A stretch of DNA of 13,517 bases from Methanobrevibacter sp. (GCA_031261945.1 JAISIQ010000068.1:1-13517), one strand, 5' to 3'; positions 1-7,182 are shown, counted from the first letter of the stretch. The notes: generated from the sequence alone by a model not told the origin. Numbers and translations are program-made.

Positions 1-333
1 TTACTTTATGCTAATTAGTATATATTATGTTTTTAATAATAATTATACTTTATATTATACTTTATTAATAAATTTAAATAAATTTAATATTATTAAAATT
101 TATAAAAACAATTTTATTATAAATAGAGATATTATAAGTAGAACTAGTAGAAATATAGCTATTAGAAGCATTTAGAAATATTATAATCATTAAAATAAAT
201 AAGCATTGAAAGAATTAAAAGAATTGAGAAAATAAAAAATAGAATAATAAAAATAAAGAAAGATAAATAAGAATAAATAGAAATTAAGAATAAACAGAAA
301 TAAAAATAAAGTAAAAAAAAGAAAAATCACTAT
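1..333. other. AT-rich spacer at left edge, no gene seen
   Basis: No convincing coding region is visible on either strand. The sequence is extremely AT-rich. From about 195 to 325 it becomes a purine-rich string of degenerate AATAAA/AGAAT units. One partial copy of the window-wide palindrome (TATAGCTATTA) lies around 155-164. The right end carries the T-run that probably ends argB transcription. Confidence 0.6.
313..326 (-). terminator. T-run terminator after argB
   Basis: Read on the minus strand, eight T and five T separated by one C begin 8 bases past the argB stop codon. Archaeal transcription commonly ends at T-runs without a hairpin. No stem was seen here. Confidence 0.5.
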
Positions 334-1215
334 TTATTTTGTAATCATGGTCCCAATACCTTTTGTAGTGAAAATCTCTAAAAGAAGAGAATGTTCAATT
401 CTTCCATCAATAATATGAGCAGATTTTACTCCATCACCAATAGCTTTAACACAAGTTTCAATTTTAGGAATCATTCCTCCACTGATAATTCCTTCTTCAA
501 TCAATGAATCTACTTCATCTATTTTTATTTGTTTAATTAAGCTATTTGGATCATTTTGATCTTTTAAGACTCCTGGAACATCAGTGAGAATAATTAACTT
601 TTCAGCATCAGTTTTAGAAGCTATTTCTCCTGCAACAGTATCTGCATTGAGATTTAATGTATCTCCTTTATTATCAATTCCAATAGGAGATATTACTGGA
701 ATATAATCATTTTCTGCAAACATTTCGATTATTTCTGTGTTTAAAGAAACTATTTCTCCTACAAGACCTAAATCTATTTCTTCTTCCTCACCAGTTTTTT
801 GGTCTGTGATTTTATGTGGTGCTTTCTTTTTAGCTATTATAAGTTCACTATCTTTTCCAGAAACACCTACTCCTTTTCCTCCATGGAAACCAATTTGAGA
901 AACAATATTTGTGTTAATTTTTCCTCTAAGAACCATTTTAACTATTTCCATAGTTTCTTCATCAGTTACTCTGAGGCCTTTTATGAATTTAGGTTCTTTT
1001 CCCATCTTATTCATAGAACGAGTGATTTCAGGACCCCCACCATGGACAACAATTGGTTCCATACCTACATATTTTAGAAGAACTGTGTCTCTTGCTGTAG
1101 AAGACATAGCTTCTTCATCTATCATGGCGTGACCACCATACTTTATCATAATCTTCTTTTTATGGAAATTTTTGATGTATGGTAGGGCTTCAACTAATAT
1201 ATTCACAGTTTTCAT
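334..1215 (-). CDS. argB: Acetylglutamate kinase
   Basis: Phosphorylates N-acetyl-L-glutamate with ATP, the second step of arginine (ornithine) biosynthesis, in the cytoplasm. The 293-residue product has the amino acid kinase fold: KYGGHAM near residue 25 (catalytic Lys25), VVHGGGPEI near 57, [16 protein letters not shown] near 184-199 and ISGGMIPK near 244 with Lys251. It is longer than the roughly 258-residue arginine-insensitive enterobacterial enzyme. It has an extra N-terminal helix (residues 1-20) and a C-terminal [16 protein letters not shown] segment, both features of arginine-inhibited hexameric forms, so feedback control is inferred. The ATG follows AAGTGATTTT, which pairs partly with the 16S tail. 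It lies downstream of argJ on the same strand, 283 bases away; no TATA box of its own was recognised. Confidence 0.96.
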   Translation of the reverse strand: MKTVNILVEALPYIKNFHKKKIMIKYGGHAMIDEEAMSSTARDTVLLKYVGMEPIVVHGGGPEITRSMNKMGKEPKFIKGLRVTDEETMEIVKMVLRGKINTNIVSQIGFHGGKGVGVSGKDSELIIAKKKAPHKITDQKTGEEEEIDLGLVGEIVSLNTEIIEMFAENDYIPVISPIGIDNKGDTLNLNADTVAGEIASKTDAEKLIILTDVPGVLKDQNDPNSLIKQIKIDEVDSLIEEGIISGGMIPKIETCVKAIGDGVKSAHIIDGRIEHSLLLEIFTTKGIGTMITK

Positions 1216-1398
1216 AAAATCACTTAAATAAGACTCATTTTAACAAATTTTTTAATAATCACAATCATAATGAAATGATCATGAATAATATAAGAATTTC
1301 AATGATCAATAATCTCAATTATTATAATATTATTTATTTTATTATATTTAATTTTATTATTCATTATACTTTCTCATAGTATTCTTATTACTATTTCT

Positions 1399-1458
1399 AT
1401 TATTATTTCTAATATTATTTCTACTATTAATTCTACTACTAATTCTATTATTGATTCT
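1399..1458. repeat. Five tandem 12-bp degenerate repeats between argJ and argB
   Basis: Five consecutive 12-bp units end in TTCT: ATTATTATTTCT, AATATTATTTCT, ACTATTAATTCT, ACTACTAATTCT and ATTATTGATTCT. A partial unit precedes them. They lie just downstream of the argJ stop. No open frame or known protein is associated, and slippage origin is inferred. Confidence 0.8.
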
Positions 1459-1490
1459 TACTTATTAATCCATAACTATTACTTACCTAC

Positions 1491-1497
1491 AAAAAAA
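1491..1497 (-). terminator. T7 terminator after argJ
   Basis: On the minus strand, seven T follow one base after the argJ stop codon. This fits an archaeal T-run terminator or attenuator before the argB spacer. No hairpin was seen. Confidence 0.45.
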
Positions 1498-1498
1498 T

Positions 1499-2836
1499 TT
1501 AAGTAGTATATTCAGCATTAATTTTAACATAATCATAGGTTAAATCACAACCATAAGATATAGCAGAGCTATTTCCTTGATTTAAATCAACTAAAATAGT
1601 TATTTCCTTATTTTGCATTAACTTTTCTGCTTTTTTGAGATTAGGGCTATTTTCATCTGCTAAAATATTTCCATTTTTAACAAGTTCAGCTATTTCAGCA
1701 GTTCTTTCTTTTTTATCATTTCCATCATTTGCTGAAATAGCTATTGAAACTTTATTTGGATCAAAATCAATTCCACTATAACCAATAGCTGCAACAATTC
1801 TGCCCCAGTTAGGATCTCCTCCAAAAATAGCTGATTTAACAAGAGAAGAGGAAATTATTGATTTTGCAGCTATTTTTGCTTCTTCTTTTGATTTTGCTCC
1901 TTTGATTTCTGTTTGGATAAATTTAGTTGCTCCTTCACCATCACGAGCCATTTGCTTTGTTAGCTCTTTAGTAAGGAAATTTAAAGCTTCTTGGAAATTT
2001 GAATCTATTTCTCCATAAAATTCATCGAATTCTTCGGACCCCTCAGATTCCCCAGATCCCTCAAATCCTTCAGATTCCCCAGAAATAGCTATTTCTGCAT
2101 TAGATTTTCCATTAGCCATGATTAGAACTGTGTCATTGGTGCTTTCATCACCATCTACAACTAACATATTAAAACTATCATCAACAGCTATTTGAAGAGC
2201 TTTTTTAAGAGCCTGAGGAGTAGCTATTGCATCTGTTGTAATAAAACACAACATAGTTGCCATATTAGGAGCTATCATCCCAGTTCCTTTAGTTATAGCT
2301 CCAATTTTTACACTTTGATTGTTTTTTAATTTTGTTTCGACTGCAAATTCCTTATAAACTGTATCAGTCGTCATAATAGCTTTTGCAGCATCAATTGATG
2401 CATTTGGACTGTGATCAAGTTTTTGGACAGATTCTTCAATAAGCTCAGCTATTATGTCCATTGGCATTTTTCTACCAATTACTCCAGTTGAAGCATTAGC
2501 TATTTGATTTTCAGGGATTTTTAAAAGTTTTGAAACCATATTCACAGCTATTTTAGTATCTTTGACTCCATCTTCTCCTGTAAAACAATTAGCATTTCCA
2601 CTGTTAGCTATTATTGCAGATAACTTTCCATCAGCTATTATGTTTTTTGTGTATTCTACAGGAGCAGCTATTACTTTATTTGATGTAAAAACCCCTGCTA
2701 CTGAGCTATTTTCTGCATATATTATTGCAACACCATATTTTCCATTTTCTGATCCTGCAGCTTTTATATCATCAGGAGCACAGATTCCTCCTTTGATTAT
2801 TTTTGTATGAACTGGTAAATCTTCTTTAATTTTCAT
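1499..2836 (-). CDS. argJ: Ornithine acetyltransferase / amino-acid acetyltransferase (ArgJ)
   Basis: Moves the acetyl group from N-acetylornithine to glutamate, closing the acetyl cycle of arginine synthesis; some family members also use acetyl-CoA. ArgJ is made as a precursor that cuts itself at an Ala-Thr bond. The motif KGTGMIAPNMATML spans residues 183-196, so Thr194 is the expected nucleophile and new N-terminus of the beta chain. Other family motifs are ANSGNANCFTG (78-87), RDGEGATKF (298-306) and GGDPNWGRI (339-347). The product is 445 residues, longer than the usual 390-410, because of a Glu/Ser/Gly-rich insert at about 252-279 in the beta chain. The start is supported by AGGTG five bases upstream of ATG. 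Whether it is mono- or bifunctional cannot be decided from sequence alone. Confidence 0.95.
   Translation of the reverse strand: MKIKEDLPVHTKIIKGGICAPDDIKAAGSENGKYGVAIIYAENSSVAGVFTSNKVIAAPVEYTKNIIADGKLSAIIANSGNANCFTGEDGVKDTKIAVNMVSKLLKIPENQIANASTGVIGRKMPMDIIAELIEESVQKLDHSPNASIDAAKAIMTTDTVYKEFAVETKLKNNQSVKIGAITKGTGMIAPNMATMLCFITTDAIATPQALKKALQIAVDDSFNMLVVDGDESTNDTVLIMANGKSNAEIAISGESEGFEGSGESEGSEEFDEFYGEIDSNFQEALNFLTKELTKQMARDGEGATKFIQTEIKGAKSKEEAKIAAKSIISSSLVKSAIFGGDPNWGRIVAAIGYSGIDFDPNKVSIAISANDGNDKKERTAEIAELVKNGNILADENSPNLKKAEKLMQNKEITILVDLNQGNSSAISYGCDLTYDYVKINAEYTT
2043..2083. repeat. 27-bp-period repeat inside argJ, C-rich
   Basis: The 14-mer TCAGATTCCCCAGA occurs at 2043-2056 and again at 2070-2083, exactly 27 bases (9 codons) apart. 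It encodes the peptide repeat SGESEGFEG / SGESEGSEE, residues 252-269. The stretch is far more GC-rich than the surrounding gene, and the reading frame is kept. Confidence 0.85.
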
Positions 2837-2980
2837 AAAAACACCTAAAAAGTATTATTATACTATTTTATTATTAGTTACATTATTAATATTAGTACTA
2901 CTCTTATTATCAACACTATTACCACTATTACTACTATTTACTAATATTACTAATATTAGATTAATATTAATAATAATATT

Positions 2981-3004
2981 AGTAATATCCTTAGTAATAT
3001 CCTT
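2981..3004. repeat. Perfect 12-bp tandem duplication
   Basis: AGTAATATCCTT is present twice back to back at 2981-2992 and 2993-3004, followed by AGTATT, which starts a third diverged copy. It sits in the spacer upstream of argJ. Confidence 0.85.
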
Positions 3005-3082
3005 AGTATTATTAGTATTAAAATTATTAGTATTACTATTGGTATTATTATTAGTATTATTAATTTTATTATTAAAAATTAT

Positions 3083-3117
3083 GGATATTATACTGGATTT
3101 ATACTGGATATTATACT
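3083..3117. repeat. Three tandem 11-12-bp units
   Basis: GGATATTATACT (3083-3094), GGATTTATACT (3095-3105) and GGATATTATACT (3106-3117) follow each other directly; the middle unit lacks one base. They lie in the argJ upstream spacer. Function is unknown. Confidence 0.85.
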
Positions 3118-3270
3118 AAATATGTTAATATTAATATTAAAAATAAAAAAAATAAAATTAAAAATAAATCAATGCAAAAAAAATCAATGGTCTAAAATAA
3201 CTATAATGGAGGAATAGCTAACAATTTTAAATAATCAAACTAGTTGTGTGGGGTTAACTTGTTATTTTAT

Positions 3271-3573
3271 TTAATCTATTGTTATATTGCTATATTTTGA
3301 ATCATCTTCAGGATAATATTCTGCTGAAGATTTATATTCTGAGCTATTACTTAATTCTTCTTCCTCAAGAGAGTAAGAATCATTGAAAGGAGCATTATAT
3401 TCTGATAAATTATGAGTAACATTAATTAGAGTATTATTTGTAGTATTTTCTTCAAAAGAAGGATCTTCTTGTGAAATACCTACAGTAATTCCTATCCCTG
3501 ATCCTAGACCAAATGCAATTAATGAAATTATCAAAATTATTACTATCTTACCTTCGTTATTTCGAGAACTCAT
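3271..3573 (-). CDS. Small sequon-rich membrane-anchored protein, function unknown
   Basis: The start used is the third in-frame ATG: GGAGG lies five bases before it, whereas an upstream ATG (position 3588) has no ribosome site and would place GGAGG inside the gene. The product is 100 residues. A short basic N-terminus (Arg4, Lys9) precedes one hydrophobic helix at about 10-33, so the remaining roughly 65 residues should face outside. That part is acidic and has seven N-glycosylation sequons: Asn43, 46, 51, 55, 64, 76 and 96. There is no cysteine, so it is not a lipoprotein. A surface or cell-envelope role is inferred. The family was not recognised and nothing in the neighbourhood names a partner. 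Confidence 0.72.
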   Translation of the reverse strand: MSSRNNEGKIVIILIISLIAFGLGSGIGITVGISQEDPSFEENTTNNTLINVTHNLSEYNAPFNDSYSLEEEELSNSSEYKSSAEYYPEDDSKYSNITID

Positions 3574-3846
3574 ATTTTCCTCCATCATACAAGTTATTTA
3601 ATCAATCATTGAATCACACCAATGAACATGAAATAACAACTCTATTTACCTAGCCACCTAATTAAACAGTTATCTGTCTAAATAGTTACCTATCTACCTA
3701 GTTGTTTATTTATCTATTTTCTTATTTTGCTATGGAAATCATAACAACATTATTGATAACCATAATGTTGAAAACACAAATCAACTTAATGATCAACACC
3801 AACAATGTAATTAAACATTATAGTAATAACCACTTATATACTTTTT

Positions 3847-3876
3847 CGTGTGTGTATGTGTGCGCACATATGTGTA
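3847..3876. other. 30-base alternating purine-pyrimidine tract
   Basis: From C3847 to A3876 every base alternates between pyrimidine and purine, mostly TG/CA steps with a central GTGCGCAC (3860-3867). Such tracts can adopt left-handed Z-DNA under negative supercoiling. It contains TGTGTGTATGT, which recurs at 4138-4148. In a spacer of nearly pure AT the GC-containing tract stands out. Confidence 0.7.
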
Positions 3877-4137
3877 ATAAAAAATTTTATAAAAATTTAG
3901 AAATAGCTATTAAAAAAAACTATGATCCTAATTTTTAAAATTTACTTTATAATTAATAATATTAATAAAAAAAAGAATTATATTTGAAATATTAAGAAAA
4001 ATATGGAAGATAGCTATTATTAAGAGTAAATAAACTTAGTTATGAACTTAGTTATATAATAGCTATTATGAATAAATGAATATAAGTGAATATATTTTAA
4101 AAATAATTAAAAAATATAGTAAGTAAATAATTACTGT

Positions 4138-4163
4138 TGTGTGTATGTACTCACTTACACACA
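4138..4163. promoter_or_regulatory. TG-rich inverted repeat upstream of the RHH gene
   Basis: TGTGTGTA (4138-4145) and TACACACA (4156-4163) form a perfect 8-bp inverted repeat around a 10-base spacer. It lies about 25 bases upstream of a TTTATATA box and about 118 bases upstream of the RHH start codon. An operator for the adjacent RHH protein is one reading; an RNA hairpin is another. Confidence 0.4.
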
Positions 4164-4188
4164 TAGTTAAGTTTATAAATAAGTAAAT

Positions 4189-4196
4189 TTTATATA
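4189..4196 (+). promoter_or_regulatory. TATA box candidate 1 for the RHH gene
   Basis: An exact TTTATATA lies on the plus strand. With initiation about 25 bases downstream it would give a leader of roughly 60 bases, similar to those inferred for tgtA and the NYN gene. It competes with the candidate at 4251-4257. Confidence 0.4.
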
Positions 4197-4250
4197 TAAG
4201 TAAGAAAAAGTTTATTTATATGAATATGCCAATAAGTAGTTAGCAAAGAA

Positions 4251-4257
4251 TATATAT
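4251..4257 (+). promoter_or_regulatory. TATA box candidate 2 for the RHH gene (leaderless)
   Basis: TATATAT preceded by the purine-rich AAAGAA (BRE-like) is centred 27 bases before the ATG at 4281. That spacing puts the transcript start at the start codon. It fits the lack of any Shine-Dalgarno sequence before this gene. Confidence 0.45.
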
Positions 4258-4280
4258 GTATTAAATAAATTTAGATATGT

Positions 4281-4478
4281 ATGGTAAATAAAGACGAAGT
4301 TGACAGAATCTGGAAATTATCAGAAAAGTCAAGAATGAATATATCTCTTCCAAAAGAGCTAGCTAAATGGTTAGATGAAAATGCAGCATCTAACTGGAAA
4401 TTAGACAAAGGAGCTAGATCTAAAGAAGTAACCAAACTACTTTTAGAAGCTAAACGAAAAAGTGAAGATGAACTTTAA
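4281..4478 (+). CDS. Ribbon-helix-helix (CopG/Arc-type) DNA-binding protein
   Basis: The 65-residue product fits the ribbon-helix-helix plan: a short strand RMNISLP (18-24), helix A about 24-36 (KELAKWLDENAAS), and helix B about 47-60 (SKEVTKLLLEAKRK) entered through KGARS. Proteins of this kind act as dimers, with paired strands reading the major groove, and often repress their own gene. It is the only plus-strand gene in the window and stands alone between long spacers. The start ATG has no ribosome site, suggesting a leaderless message. An overlapping out-of-frame ATG at 4277 opens only four codons. Inverted repeats upstream are candidate operators. The target is unknown; an antitoxin role is possible, but no toxin gene is adjacent. 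Confidence 0.7.
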   Translation: MVNKDEVDRIWKLSEKSRMNISLPKELAKWLDENAASNWKLDKGARSKEVTKLLLEAKRKSEDEL

Positions 4479-4567
4479 TATATGTAATAAATATATACTA
4501 TAACTTTTTATACAATAAATTTTACTTTCTAAAAGCTATCTCTAATTTTATTTTAATAGCTAAAAAT

Positions 4568-4575
4568 AAAAAAAA
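4568..4575 (-). terminator. T8 run after the cyclase-like gene (possible terminator)
   Basis: The convergent spacer 4479-4698 between the RHH gene and the cyclase-like gene contains A8 on the plus strand, flanked by A5 runs. On the minus strand this is a T-rich tract about 125 bases past the cyclase-like stop. For the plus-strand gene only a weak T5 near 4504-4508 is visible. Confidence 0.3.
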
Positions 4576-4698
4576 TAAAAATATTAATAATTTTACTATT
4601 ATTTTTAATAGAATTAATAATATTAAATTTAATATAAATAATAATAAGGATAATGATAATAATAGAAAAATATTATTTAAAATTGGAAATATAGCTAT

Positions 4699-5904
4699 TT
4701 AAGAGAAAAGTGCATAAATAGCTGCTAAAATAACAGCAAGGAAACTATATTCTCCAAATCCTAATATAATCATCATATAAACTATAGCAAATACAACAAT
4801 AAATATTCCAATTAATTTTGCTTTTTTATTTAATATTAAATCAAGAATAGTTCTGAAAAATTCAGAAGGAATATAATAAGCATATAATCCATTAGCTAAT
4901 TCAAAAACAACAAGAGATAGAGGGTTAGCTATTTTAATATCATCTGCAAGTTGAGCTCGTTCCCCAGCTTCCCTTCTACTTTTACCAATTCCTGCTCTGA
5001 TTTTTGCACCATTATTAAGAATATACCATGCAGTATCAAGACCTGCCCTAATAGCTAAGTCTTTACTTGGGAATCTAGCTATTAAATCATCTCCACCTTC
5101 ACGATAACCTTCTATTTTTCCTTTGCATTCAGTTTCCATGAAGTTTTTAACACCTGTCATTAATTCAACGAGTTTATCTCTCCCATGATCATTAATAAAT
5201 TTTGTAGAATCAATAACATCGATGAAAAGATAATTTTGATATTCAGGAGGTTTAGATTCAGATCTATTAAAATTAGATTCAAAAACTAAAGCATATTCTC
5301 CCCCAAGTTTAGTAAATCCAACACCTGAAAAATTACCCACTTCTTTATTTAGATTTATAGATCTTTCAATAGCTGCAGCACCAGTCATTCCAACAGCAGC
5401 TCTTACATTTACATCATGATCAAGACCGATTCCAACCATTTTAATAGCTACTCTAATAGCATCATTTTTTGATAAGAGTTTAGCTACAATTTCAGTTGAA
5501 CTTTTCTCTACAATTTCCCCTCTTTCTTGAACAATAATATCAGCAAATTGATTAATTACAGGACTTGATTTAAATAGCTCAACATAGAGATAACGATCAC
5601 TACCCATGATTATATTACTTACAAGAGCATATTCTTCAACTTTATTTTCTGCTGGTTTTATTTCATAAAAATTATGATTTTCAGGAATATTTTCAGCACC
5701 AACATCTCTTAAGAGATTATAAAAAATATTATCAGTAGTTATTTCTGCTTTTTCAAGCTCTAAAAGCATGGTTTTTGTATAATTGAACATTTCAACATAT
5801 TCAGTTTCTAAAGGAGTAGTAGGATAATATTTTGTCCCTATACTAATAACTTCATGTTTAGTTAAATATTTAAACAATAATCTACTTAATCCATGATTTG
5901 CCAT
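4699..5904 (-). CDS. Membrane-anchored GGDD nucleotide-cyclase/palm-like protein
   Basis: The start is well supported by AAAGGAGG ahead of the ATG. The product is 401 residues. Residues 225-330 resemble the palm/cyclase fold shared by GGDEF proteins, class III cyclases, archaeal GTP cyclohydrolase III and Cas10: a first strand YLFIDVIDSTKFIND (225-239) with Asp229 and Asp232 as metal-ligand candidates, the turn EGGDDLIARFPS (269-280), then RAGIGKSRREAGERAQLAD (303-321), which looks much like the GIG...LAD region of GTP cyclohydrolase III. Two hydrophobic helices at about 364-382 and 386-400 end the protein, so the enzyme domain should sit on the cytoplasmic face. Residues 1-220 were not recognised. 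The GGDD acidic pair is intact, so activity is plausible, but substrate and product (cyclic nucleotide, oligonucleotide or pterin precursor) are unknown. Two TATA boxes lie upstream. Confidence 0.6.
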   Translation of the reverse strand: MANHGLSRLLFKYLTKHEVISIGTKYYPTTPLETEYVEMFNYTKTMLLELEKAEITTDNIFYNLLRDVGAENIPENHNFYEIKPAENKVEEYALVSNIIMGSDRYLYVELFKSSPVINQFADIIVQERGEIVEKSSTEIVAKLLSKNDAIRVAIKMVGIGLDHDVNVRAAVGMTGAAAIERSINLNKEVGNFSGVGFTKLGGEYALVFESNFNRSESKPPEYQNYLFIDVIDSTKFINDHGRDKLVELMTGVKNFMETECKGKIEGYREGGDDLIARFPSKDLAIRAGLDTAWYILNNGAKIRAGIGKSRREAGERAQLADDIKIANPLSLVVFELANGLYAYYIPSEFFRTILDLILNKKAKLIGIFIVVFAIVYMMIILGFGEYSFLAVILAAIYALFS

Positions 5905-5980
5905 GTATTTTCCTCCTTTAACTACTCAAATAAGCGAGTATAAACAAGCATTATAAATAAACATTATTATAATCATTAAA

Positions 5981-6003
5981 ACATTATATAAACATTATAT
6001 AAA
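5981..6003 (-). promoter_or_regulatory. Duplicated TATA box before the cyclase-like gene
   Basis: TTTATATA occurs on the minus strand at 5992-5985 and at 6003-5996, within an 11-bp tandem repeat (plus strand ACATTATATAA, 5981-5991 and 5992-6002). Initiation would fall near 5962 or 5973, giving leaders of about 58 or 69 bases. The two boxes are one helical turn apart. Confidence 0.55.
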
Positions 6004-6055
6004 TAAGTATTATATCCATAATATTATCAATAAGTATTATAATTTAATGATTTTA

Positions 6056-7093
6056 TTATTCTTTTTTATTATATTTTTCATTTTTATTTAAGAAAATCTC
6101 AAATTCCCCTGGATTTTCTAAAATTACATCTGGTTTAACTGCAACAAATGGAAATTTACGTGAACCCAATCTTCCAGCTATTGTACTTGCAATGTTTCTT
6201 GAATTTTTCTTAATAAATATTTCATCATGAGGATTAATTTTAATTTCAACATTAAAAGGAGACTCGTCTTCTACCTCATCAGAATATAAAATATTTAATT
6301 CAAATGTACCAGGTTTCATAAATAAATCATTTCTTACAATAATTAATGGACGTTTGGGAAGGCGAAGCCTATCTGCAATAGTTACAGAAATATTACCTGC
6401 ACTTTTAACTGCTTCTTTGTAATTACTCGGGTGTACTAAAACAAAGATAATATACGGAGCAGAAGATTCAACATCATCAACCATATCCATTACTTTATCA
6501 AACATTGGTAATTTTGAAAATATTCCTTCTATTTTTCCACCTACGCCATTATTTTGAGATTTATCCATTCTCATAATAGCTTCTTTAGCTATTTCTAAGG
6601 GAGTGAATGGTTTAGGTTCTTTATTTTTATATATTTCCCATCTTTTTTTCTCAAGAGCTAAAAGTATTTCTTCACATATATTTTGAAGAATATTTTTAAC
6701 TTTTTTAGGTTTTTTAGCATCCCCAATAGCTATTTCATTTCCATTAAATGAATATGGGAATCTTTTACTTGGAATATCATGAAATTCATCAGAAAAGTCC
6801 CTAAAAAGATCATTTGAAAGAATTTTAGCATTTTCTTCATGAGCTAATTCAAGAATAAAATGATCAGCATTATTTCCCGGAGGAACTTCTTCAATAGCTT
6901 CATCATCTACTAATTTAGTATATTTTTCTTTTTCATCAATTGTAGCTTTAAGTGAAGCATCAGCTATTATAGCAAAATCATGCCCCTCATCTTCTAAAGC
7001 TTTTACTGCAGCTATTATATTACTTAACTTAGGTTTATCATCCCCTTTTTTTCCATAATATGCTACATTAGATGCATCTATAATAACTTTCAA
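6056..7093 (-). CDS. NYN-domain (Zc3h12a/Regnase-like) ribonuclease with duplicated C-terminal module
   Basis: Residues 1-135 match the Zc3h12a-like NYN (PIN-like) nuclease pattern: VIIDASNVA with Asp6 and Asn9, IIADAS with Asp45, PPGNNADHFIL with Asp77, and ILSNDLFRDF with Asp95 and Asp99. These acidic residues would hold the metal for cleaving RNA. Residues 140-205 form a helical linker. Residues 211-270 and 280-337 look like two copies of one module; NISVTIADRL / NIASTIAGRL and KPGTFELNIL / ENPGEFEIFL align. Residues are numbered from a TTG codon, the only usable start: the frame is closed by TAA six codons earlier, and GGTGG lies four bases upstream. A TATA box lies about 93 bases upstream of the start. 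RNA substrate unknown; mRNA or tRNA turnover is inferred. Confidence 0.75.
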   Translation of the reverse strand: MKVIIDASNVAYYGKKGDDKPKLSNIIAAVKALEDEGHDFAIIADASLKATIDEKEKYTKLVDDEAIEEVPPGNNADHFILELAHEENAKILSNDLFRDFSDEFHDIPSKRFPYSFNGNEIAIGDAKKPKKVKNILQNICEEILLALEKKRWEIYKNKEPKPFTPLEIAKEAIMRMDKSQNNGVGGKIEGIFSKLPMFDKVMDMVDDVESSAPYIIFVLVHPSNYKEAVKSAGNISVTIADRLRLPKRPLIIVRNDLFMKPGTFELNILYSDEVEDESPFNVEIKINPHDEIFIKKNSRNIASTIAGRLGSRKFPFVAVKPDVILENPGEFEIFLNKNEKYNKKE

Positions 7094-7182
7094 AATACCA
7101 CCAGGTTATAGAAAATCAATTTGAATAATTTAATAAATATTGATTTTAAGTTATCTTATTTTGTTTTATTGTTAATTGAAAT

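Larger units (their letters stand above)
2837..3270. other. Repeat-filled spacer upstream of argJ
   Basis: No gene was found in these 434 bases. About 2880-3070 is a degenerate ATT/AGT/ACT string, the same kind of sequence that encodes the Asn/Thr tract of the gene at 9342-9965. Two short tandem arrays are listed separately. The end near the small membrane-protein gene holds an A8 run at 3176-3183 (T8 on the minus strand), a possible terminator for that gene. Bases 3207-3213 contain a plus-strand GGAGG without a usable start codon. No clear TATA box for argJ was recognised. Confidence 0.6.
3574..4280. other. Long divergent spacer, no supported gene
   Basis: This 707-base gap lies between the minus-strand membrane-protein gene and the plus-strand RHH gene. 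It contains a 30-base alternating purine-pyrimidine tract, a TG-rich inverted repeat, several TATA-like sequences, and two exact AATAGCTATT sites (3902-3911, 4058-4067) plus a near copy at 4010-4018. A TTG-started frame at 3702-3938 has no ribosome site and composition like the spacer, so it is not called. Confidence 0.6.

Noticed and set aside
799..1132. Two plus-strand frames opposite argB
   Set aside because: They are antisense shadows of the clearly coding argB and lack ribosome sites and family features.
1250..1320. Arginine-repressor operator upstream of argB (ATGATCAT and AATGATCAAT words)
   Set aside because: Short palindromic words are common in such AT-rich DNA, and no defined archaeal arginine operator matches well enough.
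2016..2090. Possible frameshift or foreign insertion breaking argJ
   Set aside because: The insert is a multiple of three, the frame continues into conserved ArgJ motifs, and the gene appears intact.
2562..2810. Plus-strand frame opposite argJ
   Set aside because: Antisense shadow of conserved argJ sequence.
3702..3938. Plus-strand 78-codon frame in the long spacer
   Set aside because: It starts with TTG, has no ribosome site, runs through the alternating TG tract and reads like translated spacer; no domain pattern.
4138..4163. Reading the TG-rich inverted repeat as a terminator
   Set aside because: No T-run follows on either strand and no gene ends nearby.
4699..5904. Calling the GGDD protein Cas10 or a CRISPR component
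   Set aside because: No HD, zinc or second palm domain was recognised, no CRISPR array or Cas neighbours exist, and it has membrane helices instead.
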